DNA of 64,000 bases from Rhodoferax sp. GW822-FHT02A01. Lineage in GTDB: Bacteria > Pseudomonadota > Gammaproteobacteria > Burkholderiales > Burkholderiaceae_C. A model generated the notes under the pieces. That model searched no databases, was not told the DNA's origin, and saw only the letters and a list, made by a program, of their open reading frames with translations. How positions within the stretch are numbered: the first letter of the stretch is position 1; the number at the start of each line of letters is the position of its first letter. The translations under genes and the position numbers were made by a program. Below are positions 17,792 to 27,053 of this stretch, one piece after another. Where the stretch lies: the NCBI RefSeq assembly GCF_038784515.1, contig NZ_CP152376.1, positions 3,286,001-3,350,000 on the forward strand, given 5' to 3'.

Positions 17792-17823
17792 GACACGCCG
17801 GCGCAAGTAAAGGGTATCTGATT

Positions 17824-18639
17824 GTGATTTCGCAATTATTGAGCAAACTGGCGCAAGAAGGTGCGATTCTGGTGTCCGTCACGGCGACGCGGGGTTCGGT
17901 ACCTCGGGAAACCGGGACATGGATGGCCGTATTTCCGGCCTCCCTGGTGGGAACCATAGGGGGTGGGCGGCTGGAGCTGGATGCCATAGGCCACGCCCAG
18001 ACCATGCTTGTTGCTTGCAAGGACCAGCCCGTGCGGCAGCCTGAGCGCGTGCTCTATCGCCTGGGCCCCAGCCTGGGGCAATGCTGTGGCGGGGAGGTGG
18101 AACTGCAATACGAATACGTGAGTGCGGCGGACGCATCGGCCTTGCAAACCCGTCTGGCGCCCGCCTACCAGCCCTTGGCGCTGTTTGGTGGCGGACATGT
18201 AGGGCGGGCATTGGTGCATGTGCTGTCCACATTGCCACTGCAGATCCGCTGGATCGACAGCCGTGACGAGATCTTTCCACCGACCATGACTGACACGGTG
18301 CAGTGTGAGCACTCTGACCCGGTGCAGGCCGCCGTGCCACAGCTGACCAGCGGCAGCCGGGTGCTGGTGATGAGCTTCAGCCACGCGGAGGATCTGGACA
18401 TTGTGGCGGCGTGCCTGGCGCGTCAGCGTGAGCGCGGCGATCTGCCCTACATCGGGCTGATCGGCAGCAAGACCAAATGGGCGTCATTCCGCTCCCGCCT
18501 GAAGGCGCGAGGTTTCAGTGAAGCCGAGCTGGCGCATGTAACCTGCCCGATCGGTATCGCTGGCATTGCCGACAAGCGGCCGGAGGCGATTGCCATCGCG
18601 GTGGCGGCCCAACTCTTGCTCTTGCAGAAACAGCCATAG
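17824..18639 (+). CDS. xdhC: Xanthine dehydrogenase maturation protein XdhC
   Basis: This 271-residue protein with a GTG start has the XdhC features VTATRGSVPRETGTWMAV near the N-terminus, LGQCCGGEVELQYE near residue 80, and the Rossmann-like LALFGGGHVGRALVHVL near 118. XdhC binds and sulfurates the molybdenum cofactor and delivers it to XdhB. It lies about 3.6 kb from xdhAB and on the other strand, rather than directly after xdhB. It probably shares regulation with puuD, which starts 42 bases downstream behind a GntR-type box. Confidence 0.92.
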   Translation: MISQLLSKLAQEGAILVSVTATRGSVPRETGTWMAVFPASLVGTIGGGRLELDAIGHAQTMLVACKDQPVRQPERVLYRLGPSLGQCCGGEVELQYEYVSAADASALQTRLAPAYQPLALFGGGHVGRALVHVLSTLPLQIRWIDSRDEIFPPTMTDTVQCEHSDPVQAAVPQLTSGSRVLVMSFSHAEDLDIVAACLARQRERGDLPYIGLIGSKTKWASFRSRLKARGFSEAELAHVTCPIGIAGIADKRPEAIAIAVAAQLLLLQKQP

Positions 18640-18645
18640 TCTGCA

Positions 18646-18661
18646 AAACTGTATACAATTT
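18646..18661. promoter_or_regulatory. Second GntR-type operator, before puuD
   Basis: AAACTGTATACAATTT matches the palindrome at 16725-16740 at 14 of 16 positions and shares the core TGTATACA. It lies 20 bases before the puuD start, in the 42-base gap after xdhC. This suggests that puuD expression is controlled by the same GntR regulator. Confidence 0.65.
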
Positions 18662-18681
18662 TTTGACTGGAGAGACCTTGC

Positions 18682-19917
18682 ATGGAAAGCTACATTCTGG
18701 ATTGGGCCAATCTGTTGCTGCGCTGGGTGCATGTCATCACGGCCATTGCCTGGGTGGGTTCGTCGTTCTACTTTGTCTTTCTGGACAGCAGCCTCACCGC
18801 TCCCGAGGATGAAGACCTGAAGCGCCAGGGCGTCAGCGGGGAGCTGTGGGCCGTGCATGGCGGGGGCTTCTACCACCCGGTCAAGTTTGCAGTGTCCCCA
18901 CCCAAATTGCCGCATCACCTGCACTGGTTCTTCTGGGAAAGCTACAGCACCTGGCTGACGGGCTTTTCGCTGTTCACCGTGTCCTACCTCTGGAGCGCGG
19001 GCACTTATCTGATCGACAAGACGGTGATGGACTGGTCGCCGGCCATGGCGGTAACGGCGGCACTGGGGTTCCTGGTGGTGTTCTGGTTGGCCTACGACAC
19101 CATCTGCCGCACCCTGGGTGAGCGCAAGGATGGCGATGGCATTGTGGGTGCCCTGGTGCTCATTCTGGTGTGTGCGGCTGCCTGGCTGGCCTGCCACTGG
19201 TTTGCGGGGCGTGCCGCTTTCCTGCTGATGGGTGCCATGATTGCCACCACCATGAGTGCCAATGTGTTCTTCTGGATCATCCCCGGCCAGCGCGCCATGG
19301 TAGCCAGCATCAAGGCCGGCCAGCCGGTGGACCCCATCCACGGCAAGCGCGGCAAGCAGCGCAGCGTGCACAACACCTACTTCACGCTGCCGGTGCTGTT
19401 TGCCATGCTCAGCAACCACTACAGCTTCACCTACACCCATCCGCAGAACTGGCTGGTGCTGGTGCTGATGATGTTTGCGGGTGCTGCCATTCGCCAGTTC
19501 TTCGTGATGCGCCACGGCTACAAGCTGGGGCGCAATCCGCATCCGTGGAAGTACGCTGCGGTCGGTGTGGTGGCCATCGTGGCGGTGATCGTCTGGCTCA
19601 AGCCCGCACCGGCTGCTCCGGTTGCGCAAGCGGCTGCGCCCACCGCACAAGGCACCGCCGGTGCGCCCGGCGGGCCCATCAGCTACAAGACGCTTCAGCC
19701 CATCCTGGCGCAGCGCTGCTACATGTGCCACGGCGAGCAGGTGCAGATGAAGGGCGTGCGCCTGGACTCACCCGAAGGCGTGGCCAGGAATGCGCAAATG
19801 GTTTATCAGCAAGCCGTGGTGACGCGCATCATGCCCATGAACAACGCTACCGGCATCAGCGACGCCGAGCGCGGCATGATCAAACAGTGGTTCGAGTCCG
19901 GCGCGCACACCGACTGA
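18682..19917 (+). CDS. puuD: Membrane-bound urate oxidase with cytochrome c domain
   Basis: This 411-residue protein begins with the PuuD-type membrane domain, several hydrophobic helices such as LLRWVHVITAIAWVGSSFYF (about 13-32), and has a C-terminal cytochrome c domain with heme motif CYMCH near residue 349. It oxidises urate to 5-hydroxyisourate and passes electrons to the respiratory chain, unlike soluble uricase. hiuH and uraD nearby take the product onward. A GntR-type box lies directly upstream. Its stop is 15 bases from the convergent deaminase gene. Confidence 0.95.
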   Translation: MESYILDWANLLLRWVHVITAIAWVGSSFYFVFLDSSLTAPEDEDLKRQGVSGELWAVHGGGFYHPVKFAVSPPKLPHHLHWFFWESYSTWLTGFSLFTVSYLWSAGTYLIDKTVMDWSPAMAVTAALGFLVVFWLAYDTICRTLGERKDGDGIVGALVLILVCAAAWLACHWFAGRAAFLLMGAMIATTMSANVFFWIIPGQRAMVASIKAGQPVDPIHGKRGKQRSVHNTYFTLPVLFAMLSNHYSFTYTHPQNWLVLVLMMFAGAAIRQFFVMRHGYKLGRNPHPWKYAAVGVVAIVAVIVWLKPAPAAPVAQAAAPTAQGTAGAPGGPISYKTLQPILAQRCYMCHGEQVQMKGVRLDSPEGVARNAQMVYQQAVVTRIMPMNNATGISDAERGMIKQWFESGAHTD

Positions 19918-19932
19918 AGCGGCTACGGCACA

Positions 19933-21366
19933 TCAGTTGCCGCAAAGCAGAAGCGCCAGTGCGTTGTGCCGCTCCACCAGCGGCCCCAGGTCCACGGTGG
20001 CAAGTTGCCCCTGGCGCACCACCACCTTGCCGTTGACCACCGTGTAGTCGGTCTGCGGGCTGCCGCACAGCAGCAGCGCACCTACCGGGTCATGCACGGC
20101 GCCGCCTGCAAACGACAGGGTTTGCAGATCAAACAGCACCAGGTCGGCGCACATGCCCACTTGCAGACTGCCGATGTCCTTGCGCCCCAGCACCTCGGCA
20201 CCGCCACGCGTGGCCATGTGCAGCACGTCACGCGCAGTCATCTCTGCGGGCCCCAGGTCGCAACCGAAGAAGGTCTTGCGTTCGCCTGACGGCAGGGTTC
20301 TTTCTTCTGCTGGTTGCATGGCGCGTCCCACACGGGCCAGCAGCAAGGCCTGGCGCGCTTCATTGACCATGTGGGCTGCATCGTTGCTGGCGCAGCCATC
20401 CACGCCCAGTCCCACCGGCACACCGGCATCGAGCATGCGCCGTATGGGTGCAATGCCGCTGGCCAGACGCATGTTGCTGCAGGGGCAATGGGCCACGCCA
20501 GTGCGCGTGGCGGCAAACAGGCTGATGCCTTCGTCATCGAGTTTGACGCAGTGCGCGTGCCAGACGTCATGCCCCAGCCAGCCCAGGTCCTGCGCGTACT
20601 GCGTAGGCGTGCAGCCGAACTTCTCCCGGGAATAGGCCAGGTCGTGGTCGTTCTCGGCCAGATGCGTGTGCAGACGCACCTGGTAGCGTCGTGCCAGCTC
20701 GGCTGAGAGGCGCATCAGATCGCGGCTCACGCTGAAGGGTGAACACGGAGCCACTGCAACGTGGGTCATGGCGCCGAAGCTGCCGTCGTGGTGTGTTTCG
20801 ATGACGCGCTGCGTGTCCTTCAGGATGAAGTCTTCGTCTTCCGCCACGCGGTCCGGCGGCAGGCCGCCCTTGCTCTGGCCCACGCTCATGCTGCCGCGTG
20901 TGGCAACAAAACGCATGCCGATGGCGCGCGCGGCTTCGATGCTGTCGTCCAGTCGCACGCCGTTGGGGTAGATGTAGAGGTGGTCGCTGCTGGTGGTGCA
21001 GCCGGAGAGCAACAGTTCGGCCATGGCCACCTGGGTGGAGACATGAATCATCTCGGGCGTGAGCCCGGCCCACAGCGGATACAGACCTTGCAGCCAGCCA
21101 AACAGCTCGGCGTTCTGAACGGACGGAATAGCCCTGGTCAGGCTCTGGTACATGTGGTGGTGGGTGTTCACCAGACCGGGGGTCACCAGGTGTTGGCGGG
21201 CATCAATCACCTCGTCTGCCTGCAATGCCTCAGGTGGCATGGCGGCCGCGGGGCCTATGGCTTCGATGCGGTTGTCGCGGATATAGATAGACGCGTTTTT
21301 CAGCTCAGAGCGGTGGTCGTCTTGGGTTGCAACAGTGTGGGCGTTATGGATCAGGAGCGTGGTCAT
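19933..21366 (-). CDS. Amidohydrolase, probable 8-oxoguanine/guanine deaminase
   Basis: This 477-residue protein is of the ATZ/TRZ amidohydrolase family. Metal ligands lie in NTHHHMYQ (HxH, about 67), HTHLAEN (about 243) and VDGCASNDAAH (about 328). The extent and motifs resemble enzymes annotated as 8-oxoguanine deaminase or hydroxydechloroatrazine hydrolase-like. 8-Oxoguanine deamination gives urate, which the convergent puuD gene could use. A distinct guanine deaminase exists at 33954. The ATG at 21366 is chosen because the upstream extension lacks family similarity. Confidence 0.82.
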   Translation of the reverse strand: MTTLLIHNAHTVATQDDHRSELKNASIYIRDNRIEAIGPAAAMPPEALQADEVIDARQHLVTPGLVNTHHHMYQSLTRAIPSVQNAELFGWLQGLYPLWAGLTPEMIHVSTQVAMAELLLSGCTTSSDHLYIYPNGVRLDDSIEAARAIGMRFVATRGSMSVGQSKGGLPPDRVAEDEDFILKDTQRVIETHHDGSFGAMTHVAVAPCSPFSVSRDLMRLSAELARRYQVRLHTHLAENDHDLAYSREKFGCTPTQYAQDLGWLGHDVWHAHCVKLDDEGISLFAATRTGVAHCPCSNMRLASGIAPIRRMLDAGVPVGLGVDGCASNDAAHMVNEARQALLLARVGRAMQPAEERTLPSGERKTFFGCDLGPAEMTARDVLHMATRGGAEVLGRKDIGSLQVGMCADLVLFDLQTLSFAGGAVHDPVGALLLCGSPQTDYTVVNGKVVVRQGQLATVDLGPLVERHNALALLLCGN

Positions 21367-21511
21367 TGGGGTAATGCTTACAAATAGATTAACCAAGAAC
21401 CGAGGCCGAATCCCACTGAAAACGGTTGGTTTCCAGAGGCGAGCGCCGCGTTGCCGTGCGTACCGGGCTGTGCCACGCAATCATAGCGCGCTGCCGCTTT
21501 TCATTAGATGT

Positions 21512-21525
21512 TTGATATTTCTCAA
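21512..21525. promoter_or_regulatory. FNR/CRP-like half-palindromic box before the Crp/Fnr gene
   Basis: TTGAT-ATTT-CTCAA matches the FNR-type pattern TTGAT-N4-ATCAA at 9 of 10 positions. It lies 35 bases upstream of the Crp/Fnr-type regulator and within the 194-base divergent region to the deaminase gene. It may be an autoregulatory site. This is inferred from position and similarity only. Confidence 0.4.
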
Positions 21526-21560
21526 TGTAGCTCCAGCGCCAACGCGGCACAGTTGCCCCC

Positions 21561-22223
21561 ATGCTAGTTAACCAAAACGATTTTGTTTCTGCGTACCCAA
21601 CCCAGTTGGTGGCGCCCGGCGCGACCTTGTTGCGGCGCTCGGTCGCGGCAGACAAGGTCATATTTGTTGAGTCTGGCCGTGTGGTGCTAGGCATCGCCGC
21701 CCCGGATCAGATCTGTCTTGAAACACAGACTCCCGGCGCAAAGACGATGGAGCACCAGCTGGGCACAGTGGTGGGCCCGTCCTGGCTGGAGGTCAATGCC
21801 GCGGTGCTGGGTTTGCCGAGCGCAGTGGACGCACAAGCCGAAACTGAAGTGGTGCTACACAGCGTTCCCTTGGAAGATTTTCGTGCGCTGATCACTGGCG
21901 GCTCACCAGCAGCCCATGCCATATTGATCGACGTGGCCCGTGCCCATCGACAACAAACCGAATTGGCAGTGAGCCGTCTGGCCAAGGACGCGGAAGCGCG
22001 CTGTGCCGAATGGCTGTTGCGCCATGCGGAGTCCAGTGACAAGGGCGTTTGCTCTGTGAAGCTGCAGCAACGCAAGCGCCTGATTGCCGCACAACTGGGC
22101 ATTGCTCCTGAAACACTTTCGCGCGTGCTGCGCCACCTGCGCGAACGGAGCCTGATCAGCGGATCAGGCCGCATCGTCAACCTGGTGGACCCAGGCGGAC
22201 TGCGCTCGCTGGCCGGCGTTTAA
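21561..22223 (+). CDS. Crp/Fnr-family transcriptional regulator
   Basis: This 220-residue protein has an N-terminal cyclic-nucleotide-binding-like beta domain (about 15-110) and a C-terminal winged helix, including QRKRLIAAQLGIAPETLSRVLRHLRE (about 168-193). No N-terminal cysteine cluster is visible, so it is not an oxygen-sensing FNR. It diverges from the deaminase gene, and its 3' end overlaps the xdhB 3' end by 4 bases. Its placement suggests it regulates purine genes, but the signal is unknown. Confidence 0.88.
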   Translation: MLVNQNDFVSAYPTQLVAPGATLLRRSVAADKVIFVESGRVVLGIAAPDQICLETQTPGAKTMEHQLGTVVGPSWLEVNAAVLGLPSAVDAQAETEVVLHSVPLEDFRALITGGSPAAHAILIDVARAHRQQTELAVSRLAKDAEARCAEWLLRHAESSDKGVCSVKLQQRKRLIAAQLGIAPETLSRVLRHLRERSLISGSGRIVNLVDPGGLRSLAGV

Positions 22224-24550
22224 GCGCCCAGCGCTTTCAACACATTTTCCGCAGTGGCAGGTGCCGTGAGATGCACCACGCCACCGTCTGCGCGCGCCTG
22301 TTCCACCGCGTGGCGCAGAGCCTCATACACGCTGATGGCCAGCATGAACGGGGGCTCGCCCACGGCCTTGCTGCCAAACACGTTGTCTTCGCGGTTGGGT
22401 TCGGGCCAGAGCGCCACCTTGAAGTGCTGCGGCACGTCGCCTGCTGTTGGAATCTTGTAGGTGCTGGGGGCGTGGGTGCTGAGGTAGCCCTTGTCATTCC
22501 ACACCAGTTGTTCGGTCGTGAGCCAACCCATGCCTTGCACAAAGCCGCCTTCGATCTGGCCCACATCAATGGCCGGATTGATGCTGTGGCCCACGTCATG
22601 CAGGATGTCCACCTTGAGCACCTTGCTCTCGCCGGTGAGCGTGTCGATGGCCACTTCAGTGCATGCCGCACCATAGGCAAAGTAGTAGAACGGGCGACCA
22701 GTGAGGGTGACCTTGTCGTAATGGATTTTGGGTGTGCGGTAGAAGCCATCGCTCCAAAGCTGGATGCGGTTGGCATAGGCCAGATGCACGACTTCATCAA
22801 AGCTGCGCGTGACGGTGGGCGAATGCACTTGTCCGCCCGCAAAGCGGATGGCACCGGCGCCGCAGCCATCCAGGCCGCAGACAAAGGCTGCCAGATTGTC
22901 ACGCACGTGGCGCGCTGCGAATTGGGCGGCGCGGCCATTCAGGTCCGTGCCGGCCGATGCAGCCGTGGCTGAGGCATTGGCCACCTTGCTGGTGTCGCTG
23001 GCCGTGGCCATGACACGCTCAAACGGAATGCCCAACTCATCCGCAACGATCTGCGAGACCTTGGTGTGCAGGCCCTGGCCCATTTCGGTCCCACCGTGGT
23101 TGACCTGCACGCTGCCGTCCGTGTAGACGTGCACCAGCGCACCGGCCTGGTTGAACAGGGTGGCGGTGAAGCTGATGCCGAACTTCACCGGCGTGATGGC
23201 GATGCCGCGCTTGAGGACGGGGCTGGCACTGTTCCAGGCCTCGATGGCAGCGCGGCGTTTGCGGTAGTCGCTGCTTTTTTCCAGGGTGGTGATGAGGGGG
23301 AGCAGGATGTTGTCCTCCACCTTCATCTGGTAATGGGTGGTGTCGCGCTTGCCACTGCCGTCGGTCAGTGCCTCGTCACTGTAGAGGTTGCGCAGGCGCA
23401 CATCCAGCGGGTCCATCTTCAGGTGGCGGGCGATATTGCCCATGATGGCTTCGATCAGGATCACGCCTTGCGGACCACCGAAGCCGCGGAAAGCCGTGTG
23501 GCTCTGGATATGGGTCTTGCAGCGGTAGGACGCGATGTCCACATGTTCCAGGTAGTAGGCGTTGTCGCTGTGGAAGATGGCGCGGTCGGCCACCGGGCCG
23601 GACAGGTCGGCACTGAAGCCGCAATTGGCCGCCATCGTCAGTTGCAAGGCAGTAAGGCGACCACTGTCGTCAAAGCCCGCGGTGTATTCGTATGCAAACG
23701 GATGGCGCTTGCCGGTGACCATGAAGTCGTCGTCGCGGTCCAGCCGCAGCTTGATGGCCTGGCCCAGCTTCTTGGCCGCCACGGCGGCCCACACCGCCAG
23801 ATGGCCGGCCTGGGTTTCCTTGCCGCCAAAGCCGCCACCCATGCGGCGGCACTCCACCCGCACCGCGTGGTTGTCCACGCCCAGGGCGTGCGCCACCCAG
23901 TGCTGCACTTCGCCCGGATGCTGGGTGCTGCTGTACACCGTCCACTGGTTCTGCTCCATGGGCAGCACATAGGCCACCTGACCCTCCAGGTAGAAGTGTT
24001 CCTGGCCGCCAACTTCCAGCGTGCCGCTCAGGGTGTGTTGCGCCTTCTTGAGGCCGGCTGCCGCATCGCCGCGACGCACATGCACCGGTGGCAGCACATA
24101 GCTCTTGGCCGCCAATGCATCCTGTACCGTCAGGATGGCGGGCAGGGGCTGGATATCGAGCTTGACCTTGCGAGCGGCCCGGCGCGCCTGCATGGTGGTC
24201 TTGGCAATCACCAGGCCGACCACTTGGCCGATGAACTGCACGGTGTCGGTGGCAAAGATCGGCTCGTCTCCGGCAAAGGCTGCCAGTATGGGGTCGCCAG
24301 GGATGTCCGCGGCGAGGATGACGTCCACCACGCCGGGCATGGCCAGCGCCGCACTGATATCGACCCCCTTGAGTCGCCCATGGGGCTGGTTGGACAGGAT
24401 GGGGGCTGCGTGCAGCGTGCCACGCACCTCGGGCAGGTCATCGATGTAATGCACTGCGCCGGCGACCTGCGCGGCCGCACTTTCATGGGGAAGCGAATGC
24501 CCGGCGGCAGACTGCGCTGCTTGTGCGGCGACGGAAGGGTTCTTGCTCAT
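22220..24550 (-). CDS. xdhB: Xanthine dehydrogenase molybdopterin-binding subunit
   Basis: This 776-residue subunit has GGGFGGKETQ (about 240), the cofactor-contact region TAFRGFGGPQG (about 340), GGTEMGQGLHTKV (about 495) and the catalytic glutamate region KAVGEPPFML near the C-terminus. It hydroxylates hypoxanthine and xanthine to urate with XdhA. The ATG at 24550 overlaps the xdhA stop (ATGA), which fixes the start and shows coupling. Cofactor sulfuration requires the distant XdhC. Confidence 0.95.
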   Translation of the reverse strand: MSKNPSVAAQAAQSAAGHSLPHESAAAQVAGAVHYIDDLPEVRGTLHAAPILSNQPHGRLKGVDISAALAMPGVVDVILAADIPGDPILAAFAGDEPIFATDTVQFIGQVVGLVIAKTTMQARRAARKVKLDIQPLPAILTVQDALAAKSYVLPPVHVRRGDAAAGLKKAQHTLSGTLEVGGQEHFYLEGQVAYVLPMEQNQWTVYSSTQHPGEVQHWVAHALGVDNHAVRVECRRMGGGFGGKETQAGHLAVWAAVAAKKLGQAIKLRLDRDDDFMVTGKRHPFAYEYTAGFDDSGRLTALQLTMAANCGFSADLSGPVADRAIFHSDNAYYLEHVDIASYRCKTHIQSHTAFRGFGGPQGVILIEAIMGNIARHLKMDPLDVRLRNLYSDEALTDGSGKRDTTHYQMKVEDNILLPLITTLEKSSDYRKRRAAIEAWNSASPVLKRGIAITPVKFGISFTATLFNQAGALVHVYTDGSVQVNHGGTEMGQGLHTKVSQIVADELGIPFERVMATASDTSKVANASATAASAGTDLNGRAAQFAARHVRDNLAAFVCGLDGCGAGAIRFAGGQVHSPTVTRSFDEVVHLAYANRIQLWSDGFYRTPKIHYDKVTLTGRPFYYFAYGAACTEVAIDTLTGESKVLKVDILHDVGHSINPAIDVGQIEGGFVQGMGWLTTEQLVWNDKGYLSTHAPSTYKIPTAGDVPQHFKVALWPEPNREDNVFGSKAVGEPPFMLAISVYEALRHAVEQARADGGVVHLTAPATAENVLKALGA

Positions 24551-26022
24551 GCTGCGGCTCCTTCCAGTGCCAGGGATTCCAGTGAACAGTCCGGCGTGCC
24601 CTGGCCCTCCAGCCAGAAGCGCTGCAGCAGATTGCCCAGCACTTCGCTGCGGTAGGCGGCCGATGCGCGCATGTCGCTGATCGGGGTGAATTCGGCCCGC
24701 AGGACGCGCATGGCCTGTTGCACGGTGTCCTGGGTCCAGGATTTGCCGAGCAGTGAGGTCTGTGTCTTGTGGGCGCGTACCGGGGTGGCTGCAACGCCGC
24801 CCACGCCGATGGACGCGTGGGTCACCACACCATTTTCCAGGTGCAGGTTGATGGCAAGGCACACGGCAGAGATGTCATCCTCGAAACGCTTGGAAATCTT
24901 GTAGGCGCGGGAGAATTCGGCCTTGCTTGCCTTGGGCACCTTGATCCAGGCCAGCACCTCATCCGGGGCCATCACATTCTTGCGGTAGCCGATGTACAGG
25001 TCTTCCAGCCGCAGCTCCCGGTGGCCCCGTGCGCTCATCAGAACCACGTTGGCACCCAGCGCAATCAGTAGCGGCATGGAGTCGCCAATCGGAGAGCCGT
25101 TGGCCACATTGCCGCCCAGGGTTCCGGAATTGCGCACCGGCAGTCCCGCAAATCGGTGCGCAAAGCTGGCCAGTTGGGGGCGGTCAGCCACCAGAGCTGC
25201 AAACGCATCCGCCAGGGTGACGGCGGCTCCGATGGCCATGTGGTGCCGGTAGTGCTCCACCCGGCGCAGCTCCTTGACCCGGGTGACGTCCAGGATGCGG
25301 GGAAACTGCATGTGCATCTTGTTGATCCACAGCCCCACATCGGTACAACCCGCGACCAGTTGCGCCTCTGGGTGGCGAGCCCGCAGTTGCAGCAAGTCCT
25401 GCAGGCGCGTGGGAAGCAGATAGCCGGGGGCCGATTCTGCTTTGGTCGGAGAGGGCTTGGCCTTGGTCTGGGTTGCCATGCGGCGCAAGCCTTGCAGTAC
25501 CTCGGCTTCATTGACCTTGACCGCAGGCAGCTGTTGCATGGCCTGGGCAGCGTCCAGAATCGGACGGTAGCCGGTGCAGCGGCACAAGTTGCCCGAAAGG
25601 GCGCCCTGCGCCTGCTCGCGGCTGATGGGCTGCCCGGCCTTTTGCTCGTACAGACCGAACAGGCTCATCACAAAACCGGGGGTGCAAAAGCCGCATTGCG
25701 AGCCGTGGCACTGCACCATGGCCTGCTGCACCGGATGCAGTGCGCCTGGCGCACTGCCAATGTCCTCCACGGTCCAGAGCGCCAATCCGTCCACCGAATG
25801 GGCAGTGCGGATGCAGCTGTTGATGGCCTTCATCTCCAGCTTACCGTTCTTTTCTTCACCAATCACCACGGTACAGGCGCCGCAGTCGCCTTCACCGCAC
25901 CCCTCTTTGGTGCCGGTGCAATGCAAGTCTTCGCGCAACAGATCCAAAAGAGTGCGGTTGGTTTCTGCGTTCAGTTGGACGATCTGGCCGCGGCGCAGAA
26001 ATCGAATAGGTTGGGGGGTCAT
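24547..26022 (-). CDS. xdhA: Xanthine dehydrogenase iron-sulfur/FAD subunit
   Basis: This 491-residue fusion subunit is of the Rhodobacter type. Residues about 1-165 carry two [2Fe-2S] clusters (GCGEGDCGACTV near 46, then QCGFCTPGFVMS and NLCRCTGYRPI). The rest is the FAD domain, with VGNSTGGN-like VRNSGTLGGNVANGSPIGDS near 300. Electrons pass from XdhB through these centres to NAD. The ATG at 26022 has a GAGGAA ribosome site. Transcription is divergent from the LysR gene, with an inverted repeat between. Confidence 0.95.
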   Translation of the reverse strand: MTPQPIRFLRRGQIVQLNAETNRTLLDLLREDLHCTGTKEGCGEGDCGACTVVIGEEKNGKLEMKAINSCIRTAHSVDGLALWTVEDIGSAPGALHPVQQAMVQCHGSQCGFCTPGFVMSLFGLYEQKAGQPISREQAQGALSGNLCRCTGYRPILDAAQAMQQLPAVKVNEAEVLQGLRRMATQTKAKPSPTKAESAPGYLLPTRLQDLLQLRARHPEAQLVAGCTDVGLWINKMHMQFPRILDVTRVKELRRVEHYRHHMAIGAAVTLADAFAALVADRPQLASFAHRFAGLPVRNSGTLGGNVANGSPIGDSMPLLIALGANVVLMSARGHRELRLEDLYIGYRKNVMAPDEVLAWIKVPKASKAEFSRAYKISKRFEDDISAVCLAINLHLENGVVTHASIGVGGVAATPVRAHKTQTSLLGKSWTQDTVQQAMRVLRAEFTPISDMRASAAYRSEVLGNLLQRFWLEGQGTPDCSLESLALEGAAA

Positions 26023-26067
26023 GCTAGGTTCCTCGTGCGGGAGGGTAAATCGGGAGATTGCCACAAT

Positions 26068-26087
26068 CCATACGCATTAGCATATGG
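26068..26087. promoter_or_regulatory. Inverted repeat between xdhA and lysR, probable LysR site
   Basis: CCATA (26068-26072) and TATGG (26083-26087) form a perfect inverted pair separated by 10 bases, consistent with a LysR-type binding site. It lies 20 bases before the lysR ATG and 46 bases before the xdhA ATG, within the 84-base divergent region. Control of xdhAB and lysR is inferred. Confidence 0.5.
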
Positions 26088-26106
26088 CACCCATCAGCAC
26101 GCACGT

Positions 26107-27036
26107 ATGAGAGACCAAAACCTTTTCGACAAGATAGACCTTCATCTGATAAGGATCCTCCATACCGTGTTGACAGAGCGCAGTGTTTCACGAGCCGCCG
26201 TCCGCCTGGGCATGCACCAGCCGGCGGTCAGCAGCGCGCTCAAACGACTGCGGGATTTTGCGGGCGACCCACTTTTGGTGCGTTCCGGTTCCGGAATGGT
26301 GCCTACCGTTGCGGGTCAGCGCATGCTGGAACCAGCAGCCAGCATTTTGCGTGCCGCCCAGATGCTGTTCTCGGAAGCGCGGGGCTTTGAGGCGGCCCGG
26401 GCCCAGGATACCTTTCGCGTAGCGGCTTCGGATTACCTGGACCCGCTGTTCCTGCCGCAACTCGTGGCAGAGATCAAAGGCCAGGCACCTTCCTGCGAAA
26501 TTGAAATCCATCCGCTCTCACCCGCCGCCGACTACCGGACCCAGTTGGCGCAGGGGGAGGTGGATGTAGTCATTGGAAACTGGCTATCTCCGCCGCAGGA
26601 CTTGCACCTGGGCCGCCTGTTCAGCGATGAGGTGGTGTGTCTGGTGTCGGACAAGCATCCGGCAGTACGGCGGGGCTGGGACCAGGAATCCTGGCTGAAC
26701 GTGGAGCACATCGCACCGGGTGCCACCCATCCGGGCGCCAAAGGATTTGTCGATGGGCATCTGGCCTCGCTGGGCCTGCAGCGGCACATCGTCGCGCGAT
26801 GCCCTTACTTCGGATTGATCCCTGGTATGGTGGCATCAACCTTGCTGGTGCTGACCACCGGACGGCAGTATTGCGAACGCTTTGTGAACACGCTGCCGGT
26901 CCGGATATTGCCCTGCCCGATTGTGTTTCCGACCATGATGTACTACCAGCTTTGGCATGAACGCACCCACGCTTCCGAGTCTGGACGCTGGTTGCGGGAA
27001 AGAGTCAAGTCTGCCGCAGCGAAGCTTCGAAAATAA
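26107..27036 (+). CDS. LysR-family regulator of purine genes
   Basis: This 309-residue protein has an N-terminal winged helix (LHTVLTERSVSRAAVRLGMH, then QPAVSSALKRLRDFAGD; about 14-60) and a type-2 periplasmic-binding-like effector domain. The ATG at 26107 is chosen because longer frames run into the divergent xdhA gene. It lies between xdhAB and the importer operon and ends 17 bases before the ATPase gene. It could control both sides. The effector is not evident. Confidence 0.9.
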   Translation: MRDQNLFDKIDLHLIRILHTVLTERSVSRAAVRLGMHQPAVSSALKRLRDFAGDPLLVRSGSGMVPTVAGQRMLEPAASILRAAQMLFSEARGFEAARAQDTFRVAASDYLDPLFLPQLVAEIKGQAPSCEIEIHPLSPAADYRTQLAQGEVDVVIGNWLSPPQDLHLGRLFSDEVVCLVSDKHPAVRRGWDQESWLNVEHIAPGATHPGAKGFVDGHLASLGLQRHIVARCPYFGLIPGMVASTLLVLTTGRQYCERFVNTLPVRILPCPIVFPTMMYYQLWHERTHASESGRWLRERVKSAAAKLRK

Positions 27037-27053
27037 GAAGGAAATAGCACACG

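Noticed and set aside
21561..22223. Calling the Crp/Fnr-type protein an oxygen-sensing FNR.
   Set aside because: The N-terminal cysteine cluster needed for an iron-sulfur sensor is absent, although a FNR-like box lies upstream.
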